From positions 1-33,116 of the forward strand of contig CAXNAD020000067.1 in the NCBI GenBank assembly GCA_964200185.2: a stretch of DNA of 33,116 nt, given 5' to 3'. This DNA is from Choristocarpus tenellus KU-1152. Its lineage: Eukaryota > Phaeophyceae. Position 1 is the first letter of the stretch. Every line of letters starts with the position of its first letter. A program made the position numbers and the translations under genes. Positions 1 to 13,100 of this stretch are shown piece after piece. The notes beneath the pieces were generated by a model. The model saw only the letters and a list, made by a program, of their open reading frames with translations. It ran no database searches and was not told where the DNA came from.

Positions 1-85
1 GGGGAAAAATAATTCTCTTTTTCTTTTTTTTTCCCCAAAAGGCCCCCCGCGGTTGTCCCCCCCCCCCCCCCCCCCCTCCCCAGAT
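1..85. other. Low-complexity edge with poly-C run
   Basis: This stretch has G, A and T homopolymers followed by about twenty consecutive C at roughly 57-76. Nothing coding is visible. Its position at the very start of the window and its homopolymer make-up fit a poorly read contig end as well as a genuine polypyrimidine tract. Confidence 0.6.
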
Positions 86-1204
86 ACTTTGGGTCTTTTC
101 CTTTCCTGTGTGGCTTTGTCAAGCTATGCTGTCACGGTACCACAGCACCACCACAAGTGTGAGTTGCTTTTGCAGAAACAGCACCGCACACTTCTCAGTA
201 AAACATAAACACTATTTTCCAGTTCAACAGAATCAAAGTAAGTGAGAGGTACCAGGTTATGGCCGTTTCACATTTTTGCAGTTCACCCATATTTCTATGG
301 ATGTAGTGCCAAGTTAGACTTGAGAGTGTGATGTCTCGATTGATAGAGACTACTACTCGACAAAATTCAGAAAAATACCCATACAAATAAAAAAAGGGGG
401 GGAATGTTGCACCTATTCGTCAACCTCCTTAAAATGCAACCCTGTGTACGTCTCGCATACTTGGACTCACAGTTGAATCATGAATAAATTTAGCGGAGAT
501 TATCACTACACACGTAGTGAGTAGATGTCGCCGTTGACCTATCAATGCCAGTTATCATACTCTGTTCTTGTCGTGTTTGTTGTATTCTTCACCTTGTTTC
601 TTCTTATTCTTTCAATGATAGAGCATTTGCAATTTTAAGTGGGTACATTGAGATGTATATGGTTTACCATGGGTACAGTATGTTGAATTACATGGGACTA
701 CACACTCTGGCCCATGGTAGTTACGAAAATGCAGAAAATGGCGAGAAATACTGCATCTTTTAGAATTTTTCTTTCCTTCACTGTTCTATAGGTGCACACT
801 GCACTTCTGTCAACTACATGATAGGTAGACGGGGAAGTAGTTCAGTCCCTTTACTCCATCATTTCGCTCTCTCTCTTCGTGGGCTCCATTTTTCAAAGTC
901 CTGCCTATTACATGAACACAAACGAAGTAGTCATCAATAGAGCTGAAAAATTTCTATCTACATTAGCATACTTGCTACACATTGTCAACCAATGAACTCA
1001 TCCTAAGTAGGTGGGATGGGATGAAGAAAATGATACCGATAAAAATAACATAATTAATCCAGCTCAAGGGATAGATTGGGATCTACCTCAGGCTCGATAT
1101 AAACTATGTACGAAACGTCACAATAGAGAAACTGTTGAGGGTTATGCAAGTTTTGACCATCTCGCATGCTACGCCAATTTATTTAAACCTCTGTGGTATA
1201 CACG
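86..1204. other. Stretch with no supportable gene
   Basis: Only short open frames occur here. The best is a 69-codon plus-strand frame at 1011-1220 with a mixed, fairly polar composition, but I see no convincing splice sites or partner exon. It runs into the dispersed repeat that begins near 1205. I see no RNA gene or other structure. Confidence 0.4.
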
Positions 1205-1575
1205 CTATTTTCGTGTTTAATGTGCGCAATCGAAGACCAAGGTATCACTGCAGAAAAGGCTAACAAAACATTTCACAGTTCAACAAAGGGTGTTTCGAGA
1301 GGTACATACTAAAAACATTTGACATATATCTGGTCATTTTAGGGATCCTTGTAAAATGCAATCTTGTATACATTGAGGTTAGTACGATGATTCAGACTAG
1401 AGGATATTGACCTCTACTTCAACACATGCCTAGACATGCACCACCGCCCATCTGTTGTTATAGTAATGTATGGCTCTCTTTTGGTGTATGCTTTTATAAT
1501 TGAACATCGACACAACAATAGAAATACAAGCATGATGTTTTTCATACATTTATTGCTATGACATGAGATTGATGA
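1205..1575 (+). repeat. Dispersed repeat family, copy 1
   Basis: About 370 bp shares order and sequence with 7178-7570 in the same orientation. Shared blocks include GTGTTTAATGTGC at the left end, GAGGTTAGTA-GATGATTCAGACTA, CCTCTACTTCAACACATGCC, TAGACATGCACCA, AACAATAGAAATACAAGCA and a right end of GCTATGACATGA-ATTGATGA. The copies differ by many substitutions and small indels, so the duplication is old. No coding frame is shared, and terminal inverted repeats are not obvious. It may be a non-autonomous mobile element or an old segmental copy. Confidence 0.7.
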
Positions 1576-2777
1576 ATTCTTCCCTTTCCCAGTGAACCTT
1601 TCGAAACCATCTTCTCATGTTTGGCTGCACCGTTCTGAAAATCTCCATCAAATTTCACCTCCCACTCTGACACATCGAACCTGCCAACGATTAGTCAGTC
1701 ACAGCACCGTCACAGCCTTCTCACACACTTCATTAACACACCAAAAAACTGCATGCAAACTAAGCAACTACAGACCAGTCAAGCACTCAAGATGGTCCTT
1801 TAATCTACAGTAGTAAGTGGAACGCGCAGCATATTGTATGGTATATCTGAAATGTGCACATGTAGGGCATTATACATGATATTTTTACAGTATTAATGTG
1901 ATATGCTGGAGGGGCTATAAAAACCATGCCCATTGAAGAAGTTCTCATCATATTAATGAAAGAAGTAGTTTTCAAAATCCACATTTGTGTCGAACAATGA
2001 TCTGATGTGCAAGAGCAGAAATTGGTATGTTGAATGCCACTTGACTGGAGCAATCAAAATACACAAGAAAGCAAGATGCATGCAATTCATCTAGACCTAC
2101 TGTGCCTCTTTCTATCTGTCCCTCATCGTCCAAAATCGATTGCCCTTCTCCACTCTACCCATGCACTAGGTAGGGGATGCAGTGCCCATTCTAAAAATGA
2201 AAGATGGAGCAGCATGGACTTCCTATACACTTGTTCATCACTCTTTAGGTGTCCTCAGACACTATGCACAAGAGGAGGGCACACTTATGTTCTGAGGATA
2301 CACCCTGTAGTGTTGTGTGTTGTGTGTTGTGACCCATTTGGCAAGGGGCATGTACGCAACCAAGTGGTGGCTGTTACATGGCTAAATATGGTACTGTGCA
2401 TTACCTATAAAGTGTGTGTCCACTTAAGGTGTAGCAATCTCTGGAGCACAGTTCAGGTGTGCCATTCCCAGTATCAGACACCATACAAAACATTGTGATG
2501 ACATTCCACCACAAACTACACAAACAACTTTGTTCTGCTCCCCAATTCCTCTTTCACAATCTAATGGCCTAGTCTAGGAAAAAATTGACCGTATTTCGAA
2601 ATTGGAAAAGAAGAGTATATAGCATATGAGTTTCTGGTCTGGAGGGAGAGGTGGTCGAAGTGACTTTTCCCAATCTACGACCTTCATTTGTAGATAGATG
2701 CTGTATATTCTTACATATGTACATGCATCCCGTACTCAAGCAAACTGGTGCGGGAAGAAGAGACACTGTAACACATT
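1576..2777. other. Intergenic stretch with an unconvincing 154-codon frame
   Basis: This lies between the first repeat copy and the stop codon of gene A. A plus-strand frame of 154 codons (2034-2498) is the longest, rich in Cys, His and Ser. It has no recognisable domain and no flanking splice signals that extend it. The rest should hold the 3' end of gene A, but I cannot place a polyadenylation signal with confidence. Confidence 0.35.
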
Positions 2778-5327
2778 CTACTCTGCACTACTGGGTGGCT
2801 TAGGGCCCTCCCAGAGTATTCTCCCAGTTGGGGTTACCAGTCTCAAACCAGCTCTGTCCGAAGTGACTTCCAAAAATGCTTCACGGGCATCAGTTGATAT
2901 CCATGGATCACGTACGATATCCCACCACCAGCGACGATAGCGTGGGGTTCGGTAAAATATGCCTTTCTTACTCCATCCCAAGCAGAGGTGTCCCTGTCTA
3001 ACGACAGCATATGGTACATCAGCTCCACCATCTACATCATCTGCTTCACTTCCGTTCTTGCTACTCTTGACAGTGTGCCTCGTTCCCAAGGGTAACCTCC
3101 ACCCCCTCCCCTTGCCAGGAAAAGGGTTTTGTATCTTCAAGACCCTGCCCCTGTATTGTTTTTTGTTCTCAGGGGATGCAGGGACTTTAAATATTGGCTT
3201 GCCGTGTTGCATAGCTGCAGTGGGGTCACACCCCCTCCCAACCATCAAACCTCCCTCCTTGGGAACCCAAGCAATAACTCTGGACCATGGGGGTAACCCT
3301 TCCTCACCACTGGCAATCCATGTTGAAACCATGGACGCACAGTTTGGTGCATCTTCGCCAATGGAGGCTGCCAGAAAGTCGGTGGGCTCCAGCTTGTAGT
3401 TGAAGATCACATCTGGGTACAAAGTTGGGAGGCGGTGTGCCCCACACGACTGGCAGGCTTCCAGAAGATCTGTCACATGCTTCTTGAGTTGGTGTTCTTC
3501 TGCCTGTGGAATGACCAGGGGTGAGGAGGACAAGTAGATGGGCAGTTTGGACAAGGTCAAGTTGTACATCGGAGCATGAGGGTACCTCAAGGGCCAACAG
3601 TTCGATATGTATGAGCATATGTTGGACCCTTGCATTCTCGGCAGAACTCAGTAATACAACAATATTGAATATAGAACGCCATACACAGTTGAAAAGGTTC
3701 GAAACGATCCTATCTCTCTGCAACTGTGGGAAAACAGTAGATAGTGTTGTGCAAGGGCATCAAAACAAGTAGTTGTTGGCTTATTCGATACTGAGCCAAC
3801 CCAAGCGTGACTACCATACCTTGAGAGAAATCTCCTGCACTCGGGTGCTCACACCTCCTGCAGTAAGCACTGTAACAGCACCAAGGGCAATAATAAAAAG
3901 TAGAAAGAGCACCCGCAGCATCATGCCCAGATGATACCCTCCTTCCCGAGGACTGAATCTGTCAGAAGTTTCTCCTGCAGCTTCCGGAACAACCTGAATT
4001 ACTCTACCCCCTCACAGGATGACACGAACACCTAACATGTTCACTACACCCCTGTCCTCACACCCCCCCTCAAACGTGCCAGCACTGGTAAGTCAGGGGA
4101 AAGGGGAGCAGGGATTGATGCCCCTGTCCGTTTGAGAGGCACTGCTGCTTCCTTTCTTACCTAGAGGACCACAGAGGACAGCACGGGGGGGATATCTGGC
4201 CTGTGATGCAATATAATTACTTTTGAGGTTGATTATTACAAAAGATCGGGCAATAAACTGTGGAGATCAACCAGCCCCTCCCCTTCACCCTCTTGCCCGA
4301 GTTCTGCTGACCCAGGACTCCCTGGACTGGGAGCTGGGGCCTGGGAAATGTGGAAGCTCTCAAACGAATACAGGAAGGAAATATTATAGTGCAATGGATA
4401 TGCAAGCTACACAGAATATTTGCAGACTTGTTGTGGCGCCACATCCCAGGATCCTATCTCTTACCTGATCGGCAGGGGTCCCACAAACAATCTCCTCCGG
4501 AACCGCTGTGCTCAGAGTGGTGCCAGGACCCAGCGGCCCTTGAGTATTAATGGTGTGGATGCCTTCTGAGGGGTCCATGAATAACCCCGGTCCGTCGTTC
4601 CTAGCGTCAGCGTAGTGGGTGAAGTCGGGACAAGACCCCTCCCCTTCCGGATAGAGAGTCTCCCCAACCGTCACAACATGAGGGTGCAGGTGGTCGATAG
4701 ACTCCTTGTATCCATCGTCAGGACTTTCTCTGTTTCCGAGGGTCTCTATCTCCTCTGGTGTCACCTGGGAGAGAGGAGGTACATACTTGCAGGGGCTTTC
4801 TTCGCAACCGAGAGCCACCATCTCCTCCAGCGTCACTGGGGGAAGAGGAGGCAGCTCCCAAGGAAGATAGACAGTAGACCCCTCGTTTTCCTGGATAGCA
4901 CTCCCATTGTTGCCACTGGTCTGGACAGACGTATTGACAATGGAGGTACTACGCATAAGGACCTTGTGAGAACGGAAATCCTTCCGGAAGGCAAGGAACG
5001 AATTTTGTCTAAATCAAAGCAGAGCTGTCGCTCATATGGAGAGGAAGATCGAGTGGTCTGTAACACCAATACAAGCTCCTGTGATTAGGCGCGAAAGCAG
5101 GAGGGCAGGTGTCACCCTTATCTGGGAACACATATGCAGCTACCGTCAAGTGCCCTTCATATGTTAATCTCAAGAAGACCTAGCAGACTTGGATCCAAGG
5201 GGACCTTAAAGCAAGTCAATTCACGTGAACGAGAAACCACATCCCTTACCTCCTCTGGTACCACTTCCTCGACTGGAATTTCCACCATCCTCCCACGTTT
5301 GAGGTTTGAGGCAGGCAGCGACGGCAT
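2778..5327 (-). CDS. Gene A: single-pass membrane protein of unknown family, six exons
   Basis: Proposed exons, in coding order: 5327-5250, 5057-4953, 4920-4465, 4200-4161, 4001-3820, 3503-2778. All joints keep phase and give 528 aa. The start is the first ATG of an exon ending at a GTAAGG donor. Residues 1-226 are polar and acidic, with two related blocks, PPLPPVTLEEMVALG and PPLSQVTPEEIETLG. Residues about 255-276 (LRVLFLLFIIALGAVTVLTA) form one clear transmembrane segment, preceded by a basic residue. Residues about 288-528 form a folded-looking domain with Cys near its start (CQSCGAH) and a YRRWWWDIVRDPW segment near its end. There is no N-terminal signal peptide, so a type II topology with the C-terminal domain outside the cytosol is inferred. 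I do not recognise the family. The weakest joint is the 32-nt intron 4952-4921, which is needed to link two open frames. An indel there is the alternative. Confidence 0.72.
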
Positions 5328-7177
5328 ACTGTGACCACTCCCAGCTCACCTCGCTGCGTTATTGCTCGTGAAACCGTGAATGATGGTAAGGATATGCTCG
5401 GTTTCGACTTGTCTCAACAAAAAAACAAGTTCTGTCGTCCACTGTCGACGTGTAGTGGTTGAAACCGACAACAAACCTATTGGTTAAACGCGACAGGGAT
5501 GTTCTACTAGCCCCAGCAAACACACCTATGAAGGCATACGAGAGAGAAGACATCCCTTCTTTGTGATACACCCTCCAGATGACTTACATCTACAAACCAT
5601 ATGTTTTGGATCAATATTGCTAGTTGATCTCTGAGGCGAGATCTCAACTTCAAATAACCTCGCCCCAACTACGACGTGCGCTGACTCTCTTTGACTTCTG
5701 TGAGACCCCTACGAGAGGTTCATCTGGAGCACGGTTGCCCCCATAGACTTGCAACGGATCATTGATGACTGTACTTTCCTCCTCACTTCTTCCCATGATT
5801 GTGATAACATACATCATATCCCCATAAAACAAATTCTGCGGGACAACAAGATCGTGTCCCAATCACAATGATTAGGGACAATTTGTTTCCCCACACATCC
5901 CAAGGGCTATCGGACAGATGTACATCCCAATTCACTCTTGAAGATGGTTATGGGTGAGGATAAGTTGGGTGATTCTTGATTGATGCAGGGACAGACAGAG
6001 AGCACTGTATTTGGTGTAGTAGGTAGAGGCATAGACTGCCTTAGTCGAAAACAGGTGAAGACATAGACTGTCTCCGTCCGAATTGCTGACTCTCCTGAAA
6101 TCGGGTCTGTGGAATCAGCGCAGCGATCAACTTGGTGGTGCGGTGGTGGAGGATGCGTGTGTGCCTATGTTAAAGGAAAGCGTGACTGGTTGACTTTGCT
6201 GCAAATGGAGATATTGCGTTCATGGAGTCGTCAATTGCGGCCCCTCCAATGGTGAATTATGTGAGCGTATCCTGTTCAAGAGTTGGATTGAAGAATTGGT
6301 ATACAGGGTGTGGTAAGGAGACCCGTGTGCAAGCAGCCCAATTTTCATGTTCCACCACACCTTCTACAACCGATTCATGATGTTCCACGTTTGTAATCCT
6401 CTTCCACCGCAACAAACTCTCATCTTCACGAAGCTTCGAACTCCTGTGGTCTTACTGAGTCGTCCAGCAATCTCGTTGGTGCGATCTCCCTTCCCCACTT
6501 GTTGTGCAACACAAGGTGACTTGACTGCGTGGAGATGCAGCATTATACCGTTTCCTACCCCGTAAATAGAGTTTGACGATATGTTTTTTGGAGAGTACTT
6601 CAAACTTGCCTTTTTCTCCCTTGTGGCCGTGCTGGCATTACACTCTGCCGTATTGATAAGAAGATACTTCGTTTGTGTAACTTGTGTACAAAGTCAAGCC
6701 TTCGTTGCTTATGCATAGCCCAGAACCTGTGTAATGTGGTGGGTGGAGATGACATGGAGAGGTGAGATAGAGTTGGATAACATTCTTGGGTGCTAGTTCA
6801 TCTTGGCAAATTGCATTGTAGTTTCTATTAGTAGAATACAATGTGGAGTATTACCTTTCAATCTTCTTCACCATGAGAAAATGTCTCCTGCTCTGGAAAT
6901 CCCCCCTATAAGGTTCACTCCCGCACCCTCCGGTTGTTGTTTCAACATGACATACGCAATACTCAACAGTGATGCACCCTCCCCAGTTCATTTCCCATTT
7001 CGACGCTGTTTGTTTCTATTTCCATTTCCACCCGTGTCTCTATGTTATTGATGATAGTAGGTAATTTGACTGTGGCAGTGGCTTTGTCTGCGTGGGTGGC
7101 TACGAGACACCTCACCTAACGAAGTTGTGTGCCCTAGACTGGCAAATATTGTTTCCTCAATCCCTGTGCAATCGCAT
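5328..7177. other. Upstream region of gene A and intergenic DNA
   Basis: The 5' side must contain the promoter of gene A, but I see no clear TATA box or other named element. Several 60-80 codon frames occur on both strands, for example minus 6364-6603 and plus 6803-7051. None has splice sites or a domain that I can support. It has no telomeric arrays or tandem repeats. Confidence 0.4.
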
Positions 7178-7570
7178 TATTTTTTTGTGTTTAATGTGCC
7201 CAGTTGAAGCACCCCAAAACCAACGTATCACTCCAGGAGAGAGGTGAACACAACAATACTACAATCCAGTAAAGGATCTTTTTGTAAAGTATATTTGAAG
7301 ATTTTTTGATTTTTTTTTCATTTTAGGGATATTTGTATTAATCTTGCATACCCTGAGGTTAGTATGATGATTCAGACTACAGGTTATTGGCCTCTACTTC
7401 AACACATGCCTAGACATGCACCAATGGCCCTTCTGCTGTTGTTGTACTGTATTGCTCTCTTACCCTAACGCTTAAGGTGCATTTTTTTATCACAAATCAT
7501 CAAAACAACAATAGAAATACAAGCAGAGTGTTTTTTGTGCATATGTTGCTATGACATGATATTGATGATC
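7178..7570 (+). repeat. Dispersed repeat family, copy 2
   Basis: This is the second copy of the element at 1205-1575, same orientation, about 6 kb away. It begins at TTTGTGTTTAATGTGC and ends at GCTATGACATGATATTGATGA. Small insertions, including T-runs near 7308 and 7486, make it slightly longer. Sequence outside these limits does not match between the two loci, which is why the boundaries were set here. Confidence 0.7.
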
Positions 7571-8433
7571 TAGCCCATAGTATCCTAGTGGAGTGACAGG
7601 TGGTGTGCAACTGAAGCACTTTGTGCCTTCCCCCCCCTTACACAAAGCGATCAAATCAGTTGAAATCTCATAGCAAATATGTTAGCTTTCATGCATTCAC
7701 TGCCAAGGGTGGCCAAGCATGCCTTTTTGGTTGTTATTGTCGGGACGCTGTTCTCCAGGAATCCAGTCCAAAACAAATCAGGTAGTGACCAGAGTCTAGC
7801 CTGATCCTGTCAAAGTCTAGTGCCCAACATTTTATTAGGATCGACAAACTTTGTCTGGTGGAGGGGTAGGACGTGTGAACAGCCAGGAGATCACACCTTG
7901 TGGGTATCGATTTGTGGGTAGTATTTTAGGTCTAACACTCGTTGACATCTACAGTATAGAGTACCCAATCAATTTAGTGGATGAAGGGTTTTTATGAACT
8001 AAAACAACCCTAAAACAGGTCTTTTTGTGCCTGAATAGTGATCTTCATAATATCACTTTTGTGGCACCAGTCACCATAGTAATAGAGTGGGGCAGGTATA
8101 GTTGAAAAACATAGTGCTATTTGTTGACCTTCTAATGCCAACAGAGTGTGCGCACACGAATGACATGGCACTAGACAGGGCCTCATTCCAACAAGGTTCT
8201 CACTAGTAACAAAGTACATAATACATAAGAAAATTTCAATGTTGTTCCCCCTCACCCAACAGAATGGTCAAGAATAGTATCAATTTCTAGGAAATGCCAT
8301 TCTGAGTTTCAATGAGGGACATTGAATTCAAAACATCATGTGTTACAGTCGCATTTTGGGATTCTACTCATCTCGTACACACTACTAAAGAAACGCCATA
8401 CATATTTGCCCTCAACCCATGGGTCTTAAACGC
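7571..8433. other. Intergenic stretch, nothing supportable
   Basis: Only short frames occur on either strand. There are no telomeric arrays, tandem repeats or recognisable RNA genes. Part of it may be the 3' flank of the minus-strand candidate gene that ends near 8434. Confidence 0.35.
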
Positions 8434-9352
8434 TTGTCATTTCTCCCCGTGCTTCTCCTTTTCTTGGTTGGATGTCACCTCAAACACATTCAAACTAGGT
8501 TGTGGGTCATCTGACCCTTCACCTTGCTTCCCGTCCTCTTCATGGATTGACCTTGACACCATACTTGTGGAGGAGCTTACCCTCACCATCATGTTGAGAG
8601 TACGTAGGCACACTGCTAGGAATATGCTGGGTGCATGTGCACATTACATGGACGTTTCATTGTTTTGTGTTGCATAAAACTGAAGGAGACATACCTCATA
8701 CAAATTCTTATATTTGAGAAAATTCAGGTCTATGTTCCCATTCTCTGCATGCAGACTTTGGTACATCCAAACCAGATGTGAAGCGCAAGTATTATTTTGG
8801 GAATTTTCGTTATTCCAGGCATTACTCAGAAATGGAAACAATTTTATTTAGCTTACCGAGGTGTATGAATCTTGGATGAATTCTTTCATTGGCGACCTTA
8901 CACCCTCATTGAAAAATACCACGTCATCCTCAGTCGCCCAAAGGACTAAATAATTCAACCATTCCAGGTATTGTTGTGGGTTGAATGTCTTTGAGGGAAT
9001 GTTAAATGAGACCTTTGATTGGACAGGGTGGTGTTTGTGCTTTTGTCAATTTTCCTGTATATCTTGTCACTGGTTGGTAATGTATTCCATGGAAGCTCTT
9101 CTTCCCGATTGGACTTCGAGAACTGTCCCTTAGTTTTGTTGCATAGTTCATGTACTGCTTGAGTTCAAGAGACACACTGTGTTGTGAGTTTGTATTAGGA
9201 TATTCTTGAGGATAGTGTAAGATATTGCCGAAATTTATTTCCAAGCTAACATTGCTATTCAGGAGTTCGTATACAAATTTACGCACTACTACATGCTCAG
9301 CACAAAATGCATTACTGATGAGAACGGCATTGCAATACAGATGGGATATAAA
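8434..9352 (-). pseudogene. Candidate minus-strand gene or degraded gene, unknown family
   Basis: Several pieces look coding on the minus strand. The first runs about 9352-9002 and contains VVVRKFVYELLNSNVSLEI. The second, in another frame, runs from about 9050 to 8857 and contains NPQQYLEWLNYLVLWATEDD. It ends at a good donor (CTCG, then GTAAGC). The third ends at 8695 with KYKNLYE before a GTATGT donor. A last charged piece reads to a stop near 8434 (...TSNQEKEKHGEK). The first two pieces overlap in different frames and I could not join them with a plausible GT-AG intron, so a frameshift is possible. No domain is recognised. It could be a real gene with a mis-seen intron, or a decayed gene or element. 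Confidence 0.4.
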
Positions 9353-10169
9353 TATTTATAAACTCCAATTAACGGGTTTGTTTGTAGTTGACTGGAATAA
9401 ATATACTCTGGGGAACTGTAGTAGTGTTTGACAAGGCACAAACTCACAACTCTTTTATTCATCCTATAGTATAGCACTCCTAGAACTAGAGACTGGGTTC
9501 CTCCTCCTGCTTTCTTTCTAAGTAGGGCATCACAAAATAGAGCTCATAAAATTCAAAATCAGTAAAAAACGTATCACACTTTAATCACAAGGAGAACGAG
9601 TACCATACCTACATGAATTGAGATGTGAACTTGGAATTGAGAAAGAACATTTATGAGCAACAGATGCTTAAAAAGAGAAAGCTCTTACACTAATATACTA
9701 TTGTGATTAGTCCCACATTTCACAGAAAGATTTAGTAAGAAGAAAATGTACAAACTCCATGGACTTGAAACTTGTGACCAAAGCACTGATACACACATAC
9801 ACACACACCATTAACTGCTGGGTCTCATATTCTACACCACTTTGCCATACTTTTGAGAATTTCATCTTGAACATGAGAGCCTTGTAACAGCAATAAAACT
9901 ATTGATCCTAAACCTACATCCTTTTCCTTGCGCAAAAAAGCTCTGTTCATGCACAGAAATCCATACTACCAACCACAGCAAGGACAAACATGCACTATCA
10001 TTGCCAGGCAGGTCAAGCACAATCCCACCTGATCCTTTCCTAAGAGAACTATGTTCAAAAGGCCTCATTTAACACATACGCCAACTTCCCCATAGACTCC
10101 ATGCCAACAATTTCTTCATCCTGTCCAATACAAAAATAAACAAATACTAAAACGTTGACCTCTCTCATC
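9353..10169. other. 3' flank of gene B, nothing else supportable
   Basis: This AT-rich stretch lies downstream of the stop codon of gene B (transcribed leftwards). It should contain that gene's 3' untranslated region. Short frames at 9862-10068 and elsewhere have no supporting splice sites. A short CA-rich run lies near 9791-9808. Confidence 0.35.
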
Positions 10170-13100
10170 CTAAAGTGTGGTTGGCCCCTCAGACACCTTG
10201 CGTGGTTGACCTCGGGGTCGCTTCGGTACATCTACATCACTGGCCTCCATTCTCACCTTTTTTGGCCTACCACGAGGTCGTTTCGGAACAATATTTTGTG
10301 TCCTTGATCGTCCAACCAATTCCTTTTGCACACCATCAGCACCATCATCCTCTACGATCTTCCTTGGTCTTCCCCTACCCCTGCGGACCACAACTGTATT
10401 GCCCCCTTCGACCAGCTTTCCACTGGATTTTTCCCCCAAGACATTTTTGATTTTTGGTTTTACCCTGCTGCGTTTCATAGGCTTGTTCCTACCAATTTGT
10501 GGGTTTTCAGACATGCTATTTTCAGGTGTACTATCGACAGGGATCACCTCATTGACAATGCTGCTATCAACTACTGTGCTATCATCATAATCGTTATGTG
10601 TGATACTGTCAAGAGTCATGTCATCATCTACCAGGCTATCAACTAGATTCCCATTCTTAGGTACTTCATCAAGACGAGTAGACGGATGAATGAGACCCTT
10701 ATCAACCCCCTCTTGATCACTATAGGCGATCTCCTTTGCCCCCTCCATGTCTTCAACCATTGAAGTCAAACTTGGGTCAAACTCAGAGTCAGTCGGCAAC
10801 TCCCCACCCCCCCAGAACAGGTCTGGAAACGAAAGCAGTGCAGGCATTGGTGCAGCACGCTCCAAATCATTCACACCTCCCTCCGGAAGCTCCTTTAGAA
10901 GCTCCGGTTGAGTCTCAGCTTCAGCACCAGACTCCACAATTTCAACATCCTCCACAGTGCTCCCCTCAACATTTTCCCTCTCCCCCCAATCATACTTCCT
11001 CTTACTAACTGGCCAGCCCCCACTATTGAACCCTTCAAGATTTGACATATTCCTGACTGGTTGTATCATCTCAAGGTCAAGCTCTTTATGTTTGGGTTGT
11101 CGTCCCCTCCTCTTCCTTCCATTTTCCAGGCCCCCACCTTCCCCAAGGGCACTCTCATGTCTACCTTCCTCGCCATATTCCATTTCCTCATCAATCTGGT
11201 AGTTTGACCCCTCAGTTAGTGATTCCCACTTCTGATTGGTCACAATTGGTTGAGCCTTTGAATTTTCAAGGTTTCCCAGCTCACTACCTGGGATAAACAT
11301 TTCCCCATTAGTGCGTTGGGGTGGCCCTTGGCGTCGCCGGTCCCATGAGGCCTCCAACCTCTCTCCATCATCCCGTTCCTGTTTCTTCCTCTCAATTTCA
11401 TTCTTTTTCATATCAGCCACACTTATCCCAACCTTAGCTGCCTCTGCAGCGCGTGCAGCTGCATTTCTTCGCCTGGTTGCATAGGCCCGAGCAGCCTTCT
11501 CAGACCGCTTGCGTTGCTGATCAATCAGAAACGTCTCACTGTTCATGGTAGCCCTCAATAATGCTCCCTCCGCAAGCTTCTGTTCCATCCATGCTTGAGG
11601 GTTTTCAAATCTTTAAAGAGATAAGGAGAACAACTGTGTGTGAGTGGTGGGTGGGCAGGCGGACGTGTGGTGATTGAAGATCTCGTGGCATGTTGTCTTT
11701 TTCATGCCCATGTCTAAATCCAATTCACTACTTTGGCACACATAACTGGATAATAATCCTCACCTAACAGAAAAAGGCAAAGAACTTAATTAAAATGGAT
11801 GTGTTCTGAAGACATGCTGACATTAATAGAAACAATCTTGGCAGGGTGTGGGCCCAAATACACATCCTGCTCTTACAGAATCCTGAACTAAAATCACAAC
11901 CAAAAACTATCCTTATTACTGAATCAGCCTGGGGATATCGGATATCAACTACAGAAATGAGACCAGGTTCAGCTTAATGTTCTACTAGGCTAGGCCACGA
12001 TGTTCTATGTCCACATGCAAAGACTGGTTTAGGATATAACAAAAGTGGCACACATTAATACTATACATTGTTATCAGTATTCATAACAAAAAAATGTGCT
12101 AGTGGAGTCTTGAGGTCTTCATCTCGATCTGAATTAGTAAAATACAATACAAGAAAGAAAGAATGGGGAAGTTTTCAAATTGAAGTTACAACACCTGCAT
12201 GAAAACAGAGTTCCTTGCCTGATCAGTAATATACAAAACACCAGTATGGATCATCATTACCTCCTACTCCTCTCCCAATGAACATGTGATATCTATCCAA
12301 ACAAATTCCAACACTACTAAAATACAAATGGAAAGGGTCATTAGGTTTGGCAAAAAATTTCGCCTTTTTCATCATTTGGCAAAACAATCAATGCTAATCC
12401 CAAAATACGTTAGAAGGTAATGTTTCAATAGATACAAAATTTCCATTATGTCATGTTACCTTTTTTGGTTAACAAAAAGCCAACTTCCCCGATAAGAACA
12501 GACTTCACACCGAAAAATGGGGGTAATTCAACAAGGGCATACAGTTCAATATTTGTGAGTGGGTGCAAGGGGAAGGGGGGCGGATGGATGACCAAGTGTC
12601 CTCCCGCCAACCAAGAAAAACACCAATCAAGTTCAAAATAAGTCAGTATGTTGGCATTACCACTCCAGACATTACAATTTTTTTTTTTATTACCTACATG
12701 AAAAAACAAAATAAAACCTCAACCGCTACAGTCTATATCCCAGCACACTAAACACCCACACTGCATAGCATGCTTAGTTGCTTCCAGAGTAATAAATCGC
12801 AACAAAATTAGAAGCAGATGCACTCTATACTGATAAATGAGCAATTCCATTTTGAAATCATCGTAAAATATATCAATACTGCTTACGACGAAGGAGCTTT
12901 TGATAAGAAAGTTTTTTATTTTTATTTTTTTTATTGAAACTAATAAACAAGCATTTGCGCACAACAGTACCCACTATTGCACCTGAACTTAATTTTGGCC
13001 CGCCTCTTCCTCTCAGCTTCTTCTGCATCAGTGAACACCCTGAGGAATAGATTCCAAGAATTTCTCTTTTTCTTAGCTAACAATTATAACTAGAAAAATA

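Noticed and set aside
2034-2498. A 154-codon open frame on the plus strand
   Set aside because: It is the longest frame in its area but has no domain, repetitive Cys/His/Ser composition and no splice sites. It reads like a chance open frame.
6364-6603. Minus-strand frame with a helix-turn-helix-like stretch (RTNEIAGRLSKTTGVRSFVK)
   Set aside because: The resemblance rests on about twenty residues. The frame is only 79 codons, no neighbouring coding sequence supports a transposase or regulator, and the opposite strand is open too.
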